From Closterium sp. NIES-65 (Eukaryota; Streptophyta; Zygnematophyceae; Desmidiales; Closteriaceae): a DNA stretch of 64,000 nucleotides. The notes under the pieces were generated by a model that was not told where the DNA came from, did no database searches, and saw nothing but the letters and a program-made list of their open reading frames with translations. Where the stretch lies: positions 496,001 to 560,000 of the forward strand of contig CANXME010002675.1 of the NCBI GenBank assembly GCA_948144175.1, written 5' to 3'. The position numbers and the translations under genes were made by a program. Below are positions 10,301 through 18,842 of this stretch, one piece after another (the stretch's first letter is position 1; each line of letters starts with the position of its first letter).

Positions 10301-13300
10301 CTCTCACCACGTGCCTCTCACCACGTGCTTCTCACCACGTGCCTCTCACCACGTGCCTCTCACCACGTGCCTCTCACCACGTGCCTCTCACCACGTGCCT
10401 CTCACCACGTGCCTCTCACCACGTGCCTCTCACCACGTGCCTCTCACCACGTGCCTCTCACCACGTGCCTCTCACCACGTGCCTCTCACCACGTGCCTCT
10501 CACCACATGCCTCTCACCACGTGCCTCTCACCACGTGCCTCTCACCACGTGCCTCTCACCACGTTCCCCTCACCACGTGCCCCTCACCATGTTGTCTCCT
10601 GCATCTGCGGAGTGTCATCTTCTCACCTAGACTATTTCAGGGAGAAAGCTGGCAGGGCCAGGCTAGGCTAGCACCTAGCAGCAGCAGGTGCCTCATGCGC
10701 TCTGTGCTTGCCATGCCTGCAGCAATCTGCCCTTGTCATTCCTGCAGCAATCTGCCCTTGTCATTCCTGCTGCAATCTGCCCTTGTCATTCCTGCAGCAA
10801 TCTGCCCTTGCCATGCCTCTGCAGCATACTTGACAACAACCTACTGACCGGGACCATTCCAGCTGCCATATTCAACATGACGAACCTACAATCCCTGTGA
10901 GTCGTAACTTCCCATGTAGAGTTAAGTTTGGGGTTCTAAGACAAAGCTTTGCACCTCACTTACCCTCCTGTGACTACGTTTATTCCTGTGTCAATCTGCG
11001 CTGCTCTCCGATATGCTGCTCTTGCTCATAGCCGTTGTTGCCCTCCATGCACCCCTCCATGCTCCCCTCCATGCTCCCCTCCATGCTCTACAGTTACCTG
11101 GCCAACAACCGTCTGAGTGGCAGTCTGCCGTCTGCCATCAGTCGCCTGGAGAAGCTCCAACAGATGTGAGCTCTCTCCCTGCCTGCCCTTCCTGCCTGCC
11201 CTCCCTGTCTTCACTCTCAAGCGGTGAGGAGGAGTGTCTTGTGCAGCAGGGGAGGCAAGGGGATGGCAGCGAAGTGGGGCATGGAGGTAAGAGCTTGGCG
11301 TTCCCTCGGTGTAGTGTCTCTTCTTCAACCCTGCTGCCCCCACCACTACCCCGTTGCTCACTTCTCCCTGCTCCTCTTCCTTACTCCCTGCTCCCCACCT
11401 TCTATATCGTGTTGAGTGGTTCACTTGTCATCTTGATTTTCCTTCTCATATGTACCCGTGACCCACTGCACTCTGCTGCCCTCATGCCCCTGCTTCCTGC
11501 CCTACTTCTGCCCCTGCTTGTGCCCTGCTTCTGCCCCTACTTTTGCCCCTGATTCTGGCCCCGCTTCTGCCACTGCTTCTGCCGCTGCTTCTGCCCCTGC
11601 TTCTACCCCTGCTTCTGCCCCCTGCCTGCCCCCCCGCAGCTGGCTGGACAACAACAGCATCGAGGGCCCTCTGCCATCCGCCATCTGCTCGCTGCCCTGG
11701 CTGTGGCGCATGTGAGTGGCTGTGGCGCATGTGAGTGGCTGGCATATGCTAGAGGAACATAGCATTTAGATGGATGCAGGCTGTTAGTGTTACACAAGAT
11801 CGGTGGGGAGGGTGCGGGGGGTGCGGAGGGTGGGGAGGGTGGGGAGGGTGGGGAGGGTGGGGAGAGTGTGCTGGAATTGTGGTGTGGCCAAGTGCAAGCC
11901 TGAACCCCACCAGGAGCAGCTGCTGCGAGCAGCAATTGTGATGGAAGAGGAGAAGCTCAAGATAGGAAAGGCTTGGTACTTTTGACATGAGCGAGAGCTT
12001 TGCAAGCAGTGCCATTTCAGATTGACCTGTTCGCATGGATGTGACGCGACACATGCACCAAACAAGACTTCAACACAAGGAAATAGACAGTTAGCCGCAA
12101 ACACGCACATGCTGGTTTGAGTTGTTTGTCACACCCGACATTATGACGTGCCCAAGCAAGCACTGTGCACATGCGCAAGTCTGCGCCACAGCTTATCGTG
12201 TGACTACTTATCCAACATTCTAATTTATCCTGCTTAGCTTAGCTTATCCTGTCTTCTCGGTCTTGTCTTTCTTTTGTTATATGAGGCTCCATATGGTGTG
12301 ACTTGTGGTTGTGGCACTTGCTTGGCATGGCTTGGCATGACATGGCATGGCATGGCATGGGTTGTGCTGGCAGCATGGTGAGCAACAACCATCTCTACGG
12401 ACCTCTGCCAGACTGCCTCTTCGACAAGTGCATCAACCAGATGTGAGCCCACCTGGTTGCTTTATCCACTCCCACTACAAAAGAGTGCTGCTCATGCTGT
12501 CAGTGGAGCCAGGTGCAGAGTGTGGCCGAGAGGTGGGGCTCTCAGCTCTCAGCTCGCTCTAGCAAGCCAGTCGTTTCCTCGCATCTGTCATCTGACCCCC
12601 CTGCAACGATGTGAGAGACTTTAACAGCATGGTGGCGTGCAGCGAAGCCCTCATCAATCTGGCTCACGGATCAAAGGGCCAATGACCAACCTTTGTCACT
12701 CCCTCCCCCCCCCCCCCCCCCCCCCCCCCCCTCCCTCCCTCCCCCCTCTTCCTGCTCCCTGCAGCGATGTGAGCAACAACAGCCTGTACGGGCGCATCAA
12801 CCGCAACTTCAACAGCATGGTGGCGGACAGCGAGGCCCTCATCAACCTCGCACACAACTTCTTCTACGGCGACGCCGTGCTCTTTGCCGCGGGCTGCCAG
12901 GTGTGCCCCGAGGAGATCACCCAGCGCAACCAGCTGCAGCTGGGAGACAGCAGCGTGGGGGTGACAGGGAAGTGCAGCGATGCTGGCCAGCGAGACTACT
13001 CGGTGGCGGGGGCAGGCAAGGGCGCCAGGGGGAGTCTGGCAGGCAACTGTCTGACCCTCAAAGGGGATGTCAAGTGCCCGTCCAACGCCACTCAGCGCAG
13101 CACGGCAGCCTGCCAGGCGTTCTGCAGCATCACGGACAACGGCCCGTGTGACGGCCATGGGGCGTGTGTGCCGCCTGCACCGGACGCCCCGGCTAACTTC
13201 ACATGCATGTGCAACGCCGGGTACTCTGCAATGGACCTGGGCAACGGCTCCACCTGTGCCATCCTCAGCTCCAATACCGCTGCGAGTGAGGCACCCTCGC

Positions 13301-15562
13301 ACATGCACAGCTCATCTGGAGGCTGGAGCCCGTGCTGTGCTCACCTATGTTGAATTCCAAAGCACTGCTCACATCAAATCACCCCCCCTGCTGCCCTTCG
13401 TTTCCATACCCCATCCACTCCCTGACTCTTTCCCCCACCCTCCCTGACTCTTTTCCCTCCACCCTCCCTGAATCTTTTCCCCCCACCCCCACCCTCACTG
13501 ACTCTTTTCCCTCCACCCTCCCTGACTCTTTTCCCCCCACCCTGCAACTCCATCTCCTCCACTTCCTGACTCTTTTCCCCCACCCTCCCTGCTCCCCCCT
13601 TGGCAGTGTCGTCGCTGTCAGCAGGTGCCATCGTGGGCATCGCTGTGGGGTGCTTTGCCGGGTTCATTCTGCTCACTGCTGTGCTCGCCTGGCTACTGTG
13701 GCCCCGTGGACAGAGTAAGACCGCCAACAATGCTCCCATGTGATCCCTCCCATTCTTGCACCTCTTTTCCGTCGCCCCGCACCCCTGCCTTGCCGCCATA
13801 CATGCACTGCTGCTCACCCTCCTATGCATCCCTGCTCTGCCCACTCTGTCAAACCCTCCCTGAAATGCGCGTTGCTGCATGGCCTCCCACCATGCACCCC
13901 ACCTCACCGTGCTCTGTTGCGGCACAGGGAAGTGGGAGGGGCTGGACCTGTGCGAGCAGTTCTCACTGCAGCAGCTGGTGAAGGCCACGGACAACTGGGC
14001 GCCTGAGAACATGCTGGGGAAGGGCGGGTTTGGCACCGTGTACAAGGGGTGCTCGCCGCAGGGGCAGCTGTGGGCAGTGAAGCGCTCCATTGTCATGACC
14101 AACGAGTTCGAGACAGAGGTCATCCTTTGCCTTGCTGCCTCTCCACCATTGCTCAACTCCTGCTGTTCAGCCACAGCACTACGGCAATGGGGTTCATTCT
14201 GAGCTGCCTCTTCTTTAGTCAAAGCACTGTTAAACCCTGCAACATCGTATTGCCTTCTGCCTTCCGTGTCCACTGTGCTTTGCGCCGCATGCAGGTGCGC
14301 GCCATGGCATCGCTGCACCACGTGAATCTGGTGCGCCTGCTGGGCTTCTGCCAGGACCAGAACGTGGAGACGGGCAAGCAGGAGCAGATCCTCGTGTACG
14401 AGTTCGTGGCCAACCGAGACCTGCACCACCACATCTACAAGACCAGCAGTCAGTTGCCCCTGCACCAAGTCACCAAGTTGCCAGCCATGTGTACCTTAGC
14501 AGAGAGTGTCAAATGTTGCTAATGCACGATCATGCTTCGTGCCTGCCTCTCGTGCTCTCTCTTCCAGACCCTCTCTCGCTGCGCCAGAGGCTGCGCCTGG
14601 CGCAAGGAGCAGCGGAGGGCCTGGCATACCTGCATGGGTTTGCGACGCCCATCATCCACCGCGACATCAAGCCCGCCAACATCCTCGTGACGGCTCACAT
14701 GCATGCCAAGGTGGCCGATTTTGGGCTGCTCAAGCAGCTCACTCACGGCGATGCTCATGCCACCAGGGTGGCAGGCACGCCCGGCTATGTGGATCCTGAC
14801 TACAACCGCACCGGCGTCATCACGGCCAAGAGCGATGTCTTCAGGTGCGCACCTATTGCGCTCTGCAAAATCACAAGATACTGAAACATTGATGCCTTTA
14901 ACATGTCTAAATTATAGACACTCGCAGGATGGACAGGGCAAAGATTGATAACGCACAAACAGACTGTTGCTGGTCATCGTCGTTGTTTCCATACCCCCCT
15001 GTGCACCGGTTTGCAGCTTCGGCATTGTGCTCCTGGAGTTGCTGAGTGGAACGACACCCTACTCTCACCATGCAGGCCATATCAGGATCTGGGTATGCCC
15101 ATGCTAGAATTAATCGTGGCACTGCCCCTTGCACCGCCTTTCCTCCTACCATGCTACCTTGCACCTTTTGCTCTGTACCATACTGTCTTGCTCCTTCTCT
15201 TCTTGCTGCACCGGCTGTTCTCTGTGGTGCAGGCGCAGCAGAGGGTGGATGCATACGAGTTGGACGAGCTCAAGGACAGCAACCTGCAGGCCAGCGAGGA
15301 GGCTGTGGTGGACTTTGCTGACCTGGCACTGGACTGCATGAAGGCGCCCGGCACACGCCGCCCCGACATGAAGGACGTGGCATACCGCCTCCGTGCCCTC
15401 ATTGACAAGCACTGCCCTGAAAAGGAGGAAGAGTGGGAGAGTGGAATCACCGGAGAGGAGTCATCTACCACGACAGTTTCTGCGGGCGAGAGCTCATTGC
15501 TGAGCTCAGGTTCCAATGGTGTCAAGAGCTGGCTGTCACTGAGGTTCTCTTGGGGTTACTGA
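1325..15562 (+). CDS. LRR-EGF-like receptor-like kinase gene (gene 1)
   Basis: A plasma-membrane receptor kinase of about 1,150-1,200 residues built from spliced exons: signal peptide, LRR N-cap, 24 single-LRR exons, a Cys-rich/EGF-like exon, a transmembrane exon and five kinase exons ending in TGA at 15,560-15,562. All exons from 2209 onward join in frame with GT donors and AG acceptors (one acceptor, before 6807, is AAG). The start is uncertain. ATG at 1325 or 1352 opens a hydrophobic signal-like stretch ([14 protein letters not shown]), but its splice to the N-cap exon is not clear. The extracellular LRRs should bind a ligand and the RD kinase should phosphorylate Ser/Thr. LRR-receptor identity is established family knowledge; the ligand and pathway are unknown. 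Introns hold two MITEs, one retroelement scrap and many minisatellites. Confidence 0.9.
1803..1907 (+). other. LRR N-cap (LRRNT) exon of gene 1
   Basis: The frame beginning TGC at 1804 reads WGAWEGN, then [20 protein letters not shown], the C-x-W-x-GV-x-C pattern of plant LRRNT domains, and stops at a good donor (GTGAGT at 1908). The upstream boundary is unclear. Acceptor AG at 1801-1802 fits a phase-2 donor at 1684. An alternative acceptor at 1785 gives a residue run (RAVLQ) like the gene 2 N-cap but in another frame. Compared with gene 2, the exon therefore looks about 2 nt short between these two parts, so the N-cap of gene 1 may be damaged. Confidence 0.65.
3500..3810. mobile_element. hAT-type MITE in a gene 1 intron
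   Basis: Terminal inverted repeats TAGGGATGAGCAA and TTGCTCATCCCTA bound a 311 bp element. It is flanked by a perfect 8 bp target duplication TTTTTACG (3492-3499 and 3811-3818). Eight-base duplications and YAGGG-like ends are characteristic of the hAT superfamily. No transposase is encoded. The interior is a mass of palindromic CGAACACGTTCG words, so transcripts would fold strongly. Related pieces recur near 45.3, 47.4-47.9, 49.3, 52.9-53.1, 56.6 and 63.2 kb. Confidence 0.92.
4092..4540 (+). repeat. 14 bp minisatellite in intron (CCCTTGYCCCCCTG)
   Basis: About 30 head-to-tail copies of a 14 bp pyrimidine-rich unit fill the intron up to the acceptor before 4546. Because 14 is not a multiple of three and the unit has no stop, all three plus frames stay open for about 150-190 codons. 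These are not genes. Confidence 0.93.
5557..6355 (-). mobile_element. Retroelement C-terminal fragment in an intron
   Basis: Minus-strand reading gives [14 protein letters not shown], then [14 protein letters not shown] and a C-C-H-C zinc motif (CTC, YC, NHLLRC). This resembles the tail that follows the reverse transcriptase in some non-LTR type retroelements of algae and fungi, as far as I recall. The element is degenerate and its class cannot be settled from this piece. It enlarges the intron between exons 5398-5463 and 6373-6441. Confidence 0.5.
8254..8689. mobile_element. MITE with subterminal CGTAAACG repeats
   Basis: Ends TTAGTTGGTA and TACCAACTAA are inverted repeats. The flanks carry the direct repeat CATCTGACC (about 8245-8253 and 8690-8698; 8 or 9 bp depending on where the end is placed). 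Inside, CACGTAAACGTAAAC-type words occur in both orientations near both ends, as transposase-binding subterminal repeats often do. No protein is encoded. It could be a hAT or a Mutator-like MITE; the duplication length does not decide. Confidence 0.8.
8882..9520 (+). repeat. 18 bp minisatellite (ACTCGCTGTGAAAACCCC)
   Basis: About 35 copies. The first six to seven are a CTGCCACC variant and the rest a GAAAACCCC variant. The array starts directly behind the donor of exon 8803-8874, whose end (CCACGCTGTAAGC) resembles the unit. Open frames on both strands (TPLAVK and GVFTAS hexapeptides) follow from the 18 bp period and are not genes. Confidence 0.93.
10036..10590 (+). repeat. 14 bp minisatellite of CACGTG units
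   Basis: About 39 nearly identical copies of CCTCTCACCACGTG lie inside the intron after exon 9901-9972. Every unit contains the palindrome CACGTG, the core of the plant G-box/E-box bound by bZIP and bHLH factors. Three long overlapping open frames (about 210-285 codons) are artefacts of the 14 bp period. Confidence 0.95.
10712..10818 (+). repeat. 24-25 bp tandem repeat before an acceptor
   Basis: Four to five copies built around CAGCAATCTGCCCTTGYCAT run up to the acceptor of exon 10825-10896. Each unit includes a GCAG that could act as a decoy acceptor. Confidence 0.8.
11485..11630 (+). repeat. 12 bp minisatellite (CTTCTGCCCCTG)
   Basis: Imperfect 12 bp pyrimidine-rich units occupy the last part of the intron before exon 11640-11711. 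They serve as a long polypyrimidine tract. Confidence 0.85.
12603..12660 (+). pseudogene. Partial copy of the last LRR exon
   Basis: After CTGCAA the sequence reads GATGTGAGAGACTTTAACAG, then an interval matching GCATGGTGGCG and GCCCTCATCAA of exon 12,765, with the LRR-coding middle deleted. It lies about 160 bp upstream of the real exon and ends in unrelated sequence. This is a decayed duplicate or pseudo-exon, parallel to the exon duplications in gene 2. Confidence 0.8.
12705..12731 (+). repeat. Poly-C run before an acceptor
   Basis: A run of about 27 C followed by CTCCCTCCCT leads to the acceptor of exon 12,765. The opposite strand could form a G-quadruplex. The length may be unreliable in any assembly. 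Confidence 0.9.
12765..13285 (+). other. Last LRR half, Cys-rich and EGF-like exon of gene 1
   Basis: Opens with [11 protein letters not shown], a final LRR start, then a Cys-bearing region ([10 protein letters not shown], then GKCSD, NCLTL, VKCPSN). It ends with an EGF-like module: [23 protein letters not shown], then a last Cys before the donor at 13,286. Six cysteines have EGF-like spacing. EGF-like modules next to the membrane are known in plant wall-associated kinases. Finding one behind an LRR array is less usual and suggests wall or matrix contact, which is inference. Confidence 0.88.
13430..13600 (+). repeat. 25-28 bp tandem repeat (CTGACTCTTTTCCC...CACCCTCC)
   Basis: About six imperfect pyrimidine-rich copies fill the intron between the EGF-like and transmembrane exons. 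No gene is seen here. Confidence 0.85.
13607..13714 (+). other. Transmembrane exon of gene 1
   Basis: Encodes [19 protein letters not shown] followed by TAVLAWLLW and a positive PRG stop-transfer. This is a single membrane-spanning helix of about 25 residues between the EGF-like exon and the kinase. Phase is 1 at both ends, joining exon 12,765-13,285 and exon 13,928-14,118. Confidence 0.9.
13928..15562 (+). other. Kinase exons of gene 1
   Basis: Exons: 13928-14118, 14295-14448, 14568-14844, 15017-15092, 15233-15562. Kinase landmarks in order: Gly loop GKGGFGTV, catalytic Lys in WAVKR, helix-C Glu in EFETE, hinge [11 protein letters not shown], catalytic loop [12 protein letters not shown] (RD type), DFG in VADFGLL, activation-segment end [26 protein letters not shown], and the subdomain XI Arg in GTRRPDM. 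No key residue is missing, so an active Ser/Thr kinase is predicted. The C-terminal tail after HCPEKEEE is Ser/Thr rich and could be a phosphorylation region. Donor 14,119 (GTCATC) is weak. Confidence 0.92.
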
Positions 15563-16389
15563 GCCGTCACCTCACCCGCACGCGCATTGCACCCAGACAA
15601 GAAAGGATTGTAGCCCCTCAGAGCACATGACCACCACTTAGTCCCCCGGATAGAGGCCCTGCCATTTCACTTTCGCTGGGGGATTAAAACCCAAAGATGT
15701 TAAACTTACGGTATAAGCCTATAAGGCACCTGAAATTGGGTTACACCTTAAATGACGACACTGAGTTTCCACTATTGTGGTAGAGTTTCCGCTGTTGGGT
15801 ACATGGCGACAAGCATTTCCATGTTACCGTAATCCCTCGGATGTAACACCCTAGTGTGTCGGCAAATCCCCTTGTTGGGTCTTAACAAAGGGAAAAAAAT
15901 TATTTACTACCCGGGTGTTTTCATATGATGGATTTATTTTAGTGTTCTGAACAAAATTCTTGATACTGAGCTTGGGGGTTGGTGAGCAACAAGACAGCGG
16001 ATCGTTGTTCGCTTGGAATGACCCTTGACCAGTCACAACGTTGCCGGAAACCCTTCACCAATCACAAACGCATTCGCCTCTGACAGCAAAATCCGCCCCT
16101 CACGCAGTGAATTCGCCCCCTGACGCAGCAAATTCGCCCCCCTGTCGCAACAAATTCGCCCCCTGATGCAGCGGATTCACCCTGACACCGTTCACCCCCC
16201 AACAGTCCAATTACGCATCATAGCGTGCTTCGGCTTAAATTGATGATTACAAATCTACATGGAAACCCGCTATAGGGGAAGTGGGAGGGTCTTATATTGT
16301 TCACCCCGCACGCGCCCTTCAAGCGCCGCCCTGAGCCGCCCGCACACTGCCATGCACTACAAACACCGCCAGCCCTGCCCCAAGAGTGA
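15563..16389. other. 3' region of gene 1 and intergenic spacer
   Basis: Presumed 3' UTR (ATTAAA near 15,683 is a possible polyadenylation signal) and then spacer. At about 16,080-16,200 there are five imperfect 22-23 bp repeats around TTCGCCCCCTGACGCAGCAAA. No coding region is recognised. Confidence 0.6.
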
Positions 16390-16800
16390 CCCGCGCTAGA
16401 GCACCCAGTTACTCTCGCGCTTCCCTAGCTGCTCTCCAGCGGCCGCCACTGACTTCTATGGCCACTACCACTGTCCTACGTCAGCGGCAGCGGAGTGTGC
16501 AGGAGTCTCACCGTAGCAGCTTCGCGAGTGGGCTATCTGGTGGGGCAGCCCTGGTGGCAGAGCTAGCCGTGCTAGAGCTAGAGTTGCTGGTGCTCGTACT
16601 TATTGGCAGGAGACGCTCTCGTCGCAGCAGCTTCGCGAGTGGGCGGTCCGGTGGAGCAGCCCCGGTGGCTGAGCCTGTGGTGCTACTACTGGAGGTACTT
16701 GTGAGTCTACTCCTACTTGTAGTGCCGTTGGTGGATGCGGAGGTTCTGGGGGTTGTTCGTTACCGAACCGATAGGGGCAGCAATTCAAATATGCACTCCA
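16390..16800 (+). mobile_element. Copia scrap (QQLREW linker region)
   Basis: The plus strand near 16,606-16,660 reads QETLSSQQLREW, matching the QETLSPQQLREW linker of the copia element at 27.6-34.9 kb. A second, diverged copy of the same segment lies about 110-120 bp upstream, near 16,490-16,530, so the scrap carries an internal tandem duplication. It is a short, broken fossil of that family. Confidence 0.7.
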
Positions 16801-16857
16801 ATTAACCCCACACGCAATACATGGCATGGTGGTTTCACACACGTATGATGCACAAAA

Positions 16858-18842
16858 CTATGACATGGGCGCAGGATTGTAGCATATGAGATTAAGGGCA
16901 GCGTACCCGCGGAGCTTGGAGAGGTGTTTCAGCGGTTGTAGCATGTATTCAGCCGCTAGCTGGAACACCCTAATCTTCTCCTCTGGCTTCAGGTCGGAGG
17001 GAATGTTAGGGAAGAGGCCCACCAGCTCTGTGCCGCCCTCCAACCAACGCGCCCATTCCGGTGTGTTACCGAATGACAGGACGAACGGGTGTGCTGATTG
17101 TCTGCCATTGTGAGACAAGTTTGTTTGATCCGAATAGAGAATGATCACCAAGACGATCGCACTGACGGCACAAACGCGGTCCTGTCATGTGTGAGAGCAT
17201 AGAGTATGGTTAGGTGAACAAGGGCGAAGGGGATAGAGCACGGGGACAAGAAAGGGAGCACGGGGCGGGAATCAAAGTGAATGTCTGGAGTTACAAAACG
17301 ATCAAAAGGTTGGCGAGCGAAAGCGATGGTAAGAACTCACGAGATTAGTGACATATTGCAACAGTCATGCGCTCAAGATTGCAAGACGCGAAGATTAGGG
17401 AGCTTCACGCTAAGAAGAGAGATGAAAGGGCGGGAGATCAGAGAGTAAAGAGCGGGTGATCGGAGAGCACCAGAGAGGGGAGAGCAGATAGCAATGGGCG
17501 GGAGAGCAAATGAGCAAAGTGTGGGTGATCGGGGAGCTAAAGGGGGGAAGTGAGAGAGCAAAGGGCGGAAGATCGGACAGAAACGGGCGGAGATTTGATA
17601 GCAAATAATGGAGCTCGTGGAGCATATGGTCGTAGTCAGTGAGCAAAGGGCGGGAGATTGGCGAGCACAAGGGTCTTAATCAGCCACCAAACGGCAGGAG
17701 ATCAGCGAGCAAAGGGCGGGGATTATAAAGAAAAGAGACAAGATCAGCCAGCAGAGGGCGGAGATTAGGGAGCAAAATGACAAAATCAGCGAGCAAACGG
17801 CGGGAGATCAGCGAGCAAAAGGGCGGATTCAGAGAACAAATGCGGGTCATCTCCCCTCACAAGAGAGGAAAATACCGTGGTGGGCGACGAACAACGAGCT
17901 AGGGCGACAGAGATTCCATGACCAAGGACATCGCGCTTTGGATGCTAACTAACCCAAGCCTTCAGCATCCAGTCCGTGTTGCCGGGAGTGCTGTAGCGCC
18001 TTTCCCCCTCCACCTTCCACTCCTTCGGCTCGATGATGAATCCGCGTATTGCGGACATCTTCTTGAACATTGCCTGCGCCAACTGCAGAGAGGGATGGGC
18101 ATTGTTTATTGGTGCGTACTAGTGGAAGCAGTGAAGATATGAGTTGTCGACTAAGACTTGAGACTGGTAAGGGGCGCAGCAGAAACAGCTTGGGCCGTAT
18201 TACGGAGGTAGTAAGACATACAAAGAGCACATTATGTTGCGACGGACGCACCACGTTAATATCGCGACATCTGAAGGTGAGGAATCCCACTTCATGATCC
18301 ACTTTAATCTCCAAAACTCGCCAAGACTGCTCCAGTCCCAACTCGAAGCTGCTCTCGTACTTCTCAAGGTCTCTGTAGGTCGTCCAGCCTTGTAGCTGTT
18401 CGATATCAAGGTCTGGAATTCGGAACAGGTCTATAAGGTCCGTTATAGCCCCGTTCGTAAGGCCGTGCTTCCGTGATAAAATGCAAATTTCGGCCTTCAA
18501 GTCTATCGAATCGTCTTCACCATCAGGTTCCACGACAACCGTGCCTTCGCAAGGCGCCTCCGCGATCTGCCTCACTTGTTCGCTCGGTTCTGATGGCGTG
18601 ACAACTCGGTACGCGTTTCTTGTCAGTGGGAGCTGCGGATACGGACGAGGAAGTGGTGCAAGGTTTAAAATGGCGCCAGGATTTGAAGCCCCGCCCAGCC
18701 TCGAGTGTTTCGGAATCGGCTGCTTGAGAACCAGCTTACGTTTCTGCTTGAGCTTGCAGACTTCCCCGCCATTTACTTGGTGGCTCCTAAGGGTCTGATA
18801 ACAGAAGGCAACGTATCCACAGCCACACTTCTGGCCTTTCAT
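16858..18842 (-). CDS. Plavaka-like (KDZ/CACTA) transposase, partial
   Basis: Three minus-strand exons: 18842-18222, 18082-17954 and 17161-16858; the first two join in phase 0 with GT-AG borders. Exon 1 starts MKGQKCGCGYVAFC with a short Cys/His finger, then a segment ending LDIEQLQGWTTYRDLEKY. Exon 2 reads LAQAMFKKMSAIRGFIIEP, then GNTDWMLKAW. Exon 3 has VIILYSDQTNLSHNGRQSAH, PFVLSFGN and LVGLFPNIPSDL. The order finger, W-rich segment, then S-D-x-T with H-P-x-x-x-S-x-G-N is what I know from Plavaka transposases of the KDZ group. The C-terminal half is not seen, so the copy is truncated or has unseen exons. Plavaka elements are best known from fungi, so this assignment in an alga deserves a search. 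Confidence 0.65.
17220..17860. repeat. Degenerate GATCAGCGAGCAAAGGGCGG repeat
   Basis: About 20 imperfect copies, 22-35 bp apart, lie in the presumed intron between transposase exons 2 and 3. Weak minus-strand open frames here are by-products. Confidence 0.75.

Larger units (their letters stand above)
2209..12442 (+). other. Array of 24 single-LRR exons (gene 1 ectodomain)
   Basis: Exons: 2209-2286, 2621-2689, 2882-2965, 3172-3252, 3388-3462, 3916-3984, 4546-4623, 4857-4928, 5193-5264, 5398-5463, 6373-6441, 6615-6686, 6807-6875, 7054-7125, 7350-7424, 7609-7680, 7937-8008, 8803-8874, 9617-9688, 9901-9972, 10825-10896, 11094-11165, 11640-11711, 12374-12442. Each starts with the last base of a Leu or Met codon and ends after two bases of the next, so every exon is phase 2-2 and a multiple of three (66-84 nt, mostly 72). 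Each encodes about one 24-residue plant LRR of the type L-x-x-N-x-L-x-G-x-I-P, for example [12 protein letters not shown] and [15 protein letters not shown]. The first seven repeats are the most degenerate; the later ones are near consensus. Confidence 0.92.

Noticed and set aside
10036-10590. CRISPR-like array
   Set aside because: Direct repeats without spacers, in a eukaryotic intron.
9973-10847. Three overlapping long frames with [14 protein letters not shown] repeats
   Set aside because: The 14 bp period and absence of stops explain them; real LRR exons flank the array.
16363-16372. CACTACAA as a possible CACTA transposon end near the Plavaka-like gene
   Set aside because: No matching TTGTAGTG terminus was found on the other side of the 16-22 kb region, and an eight-base word is too short alone.
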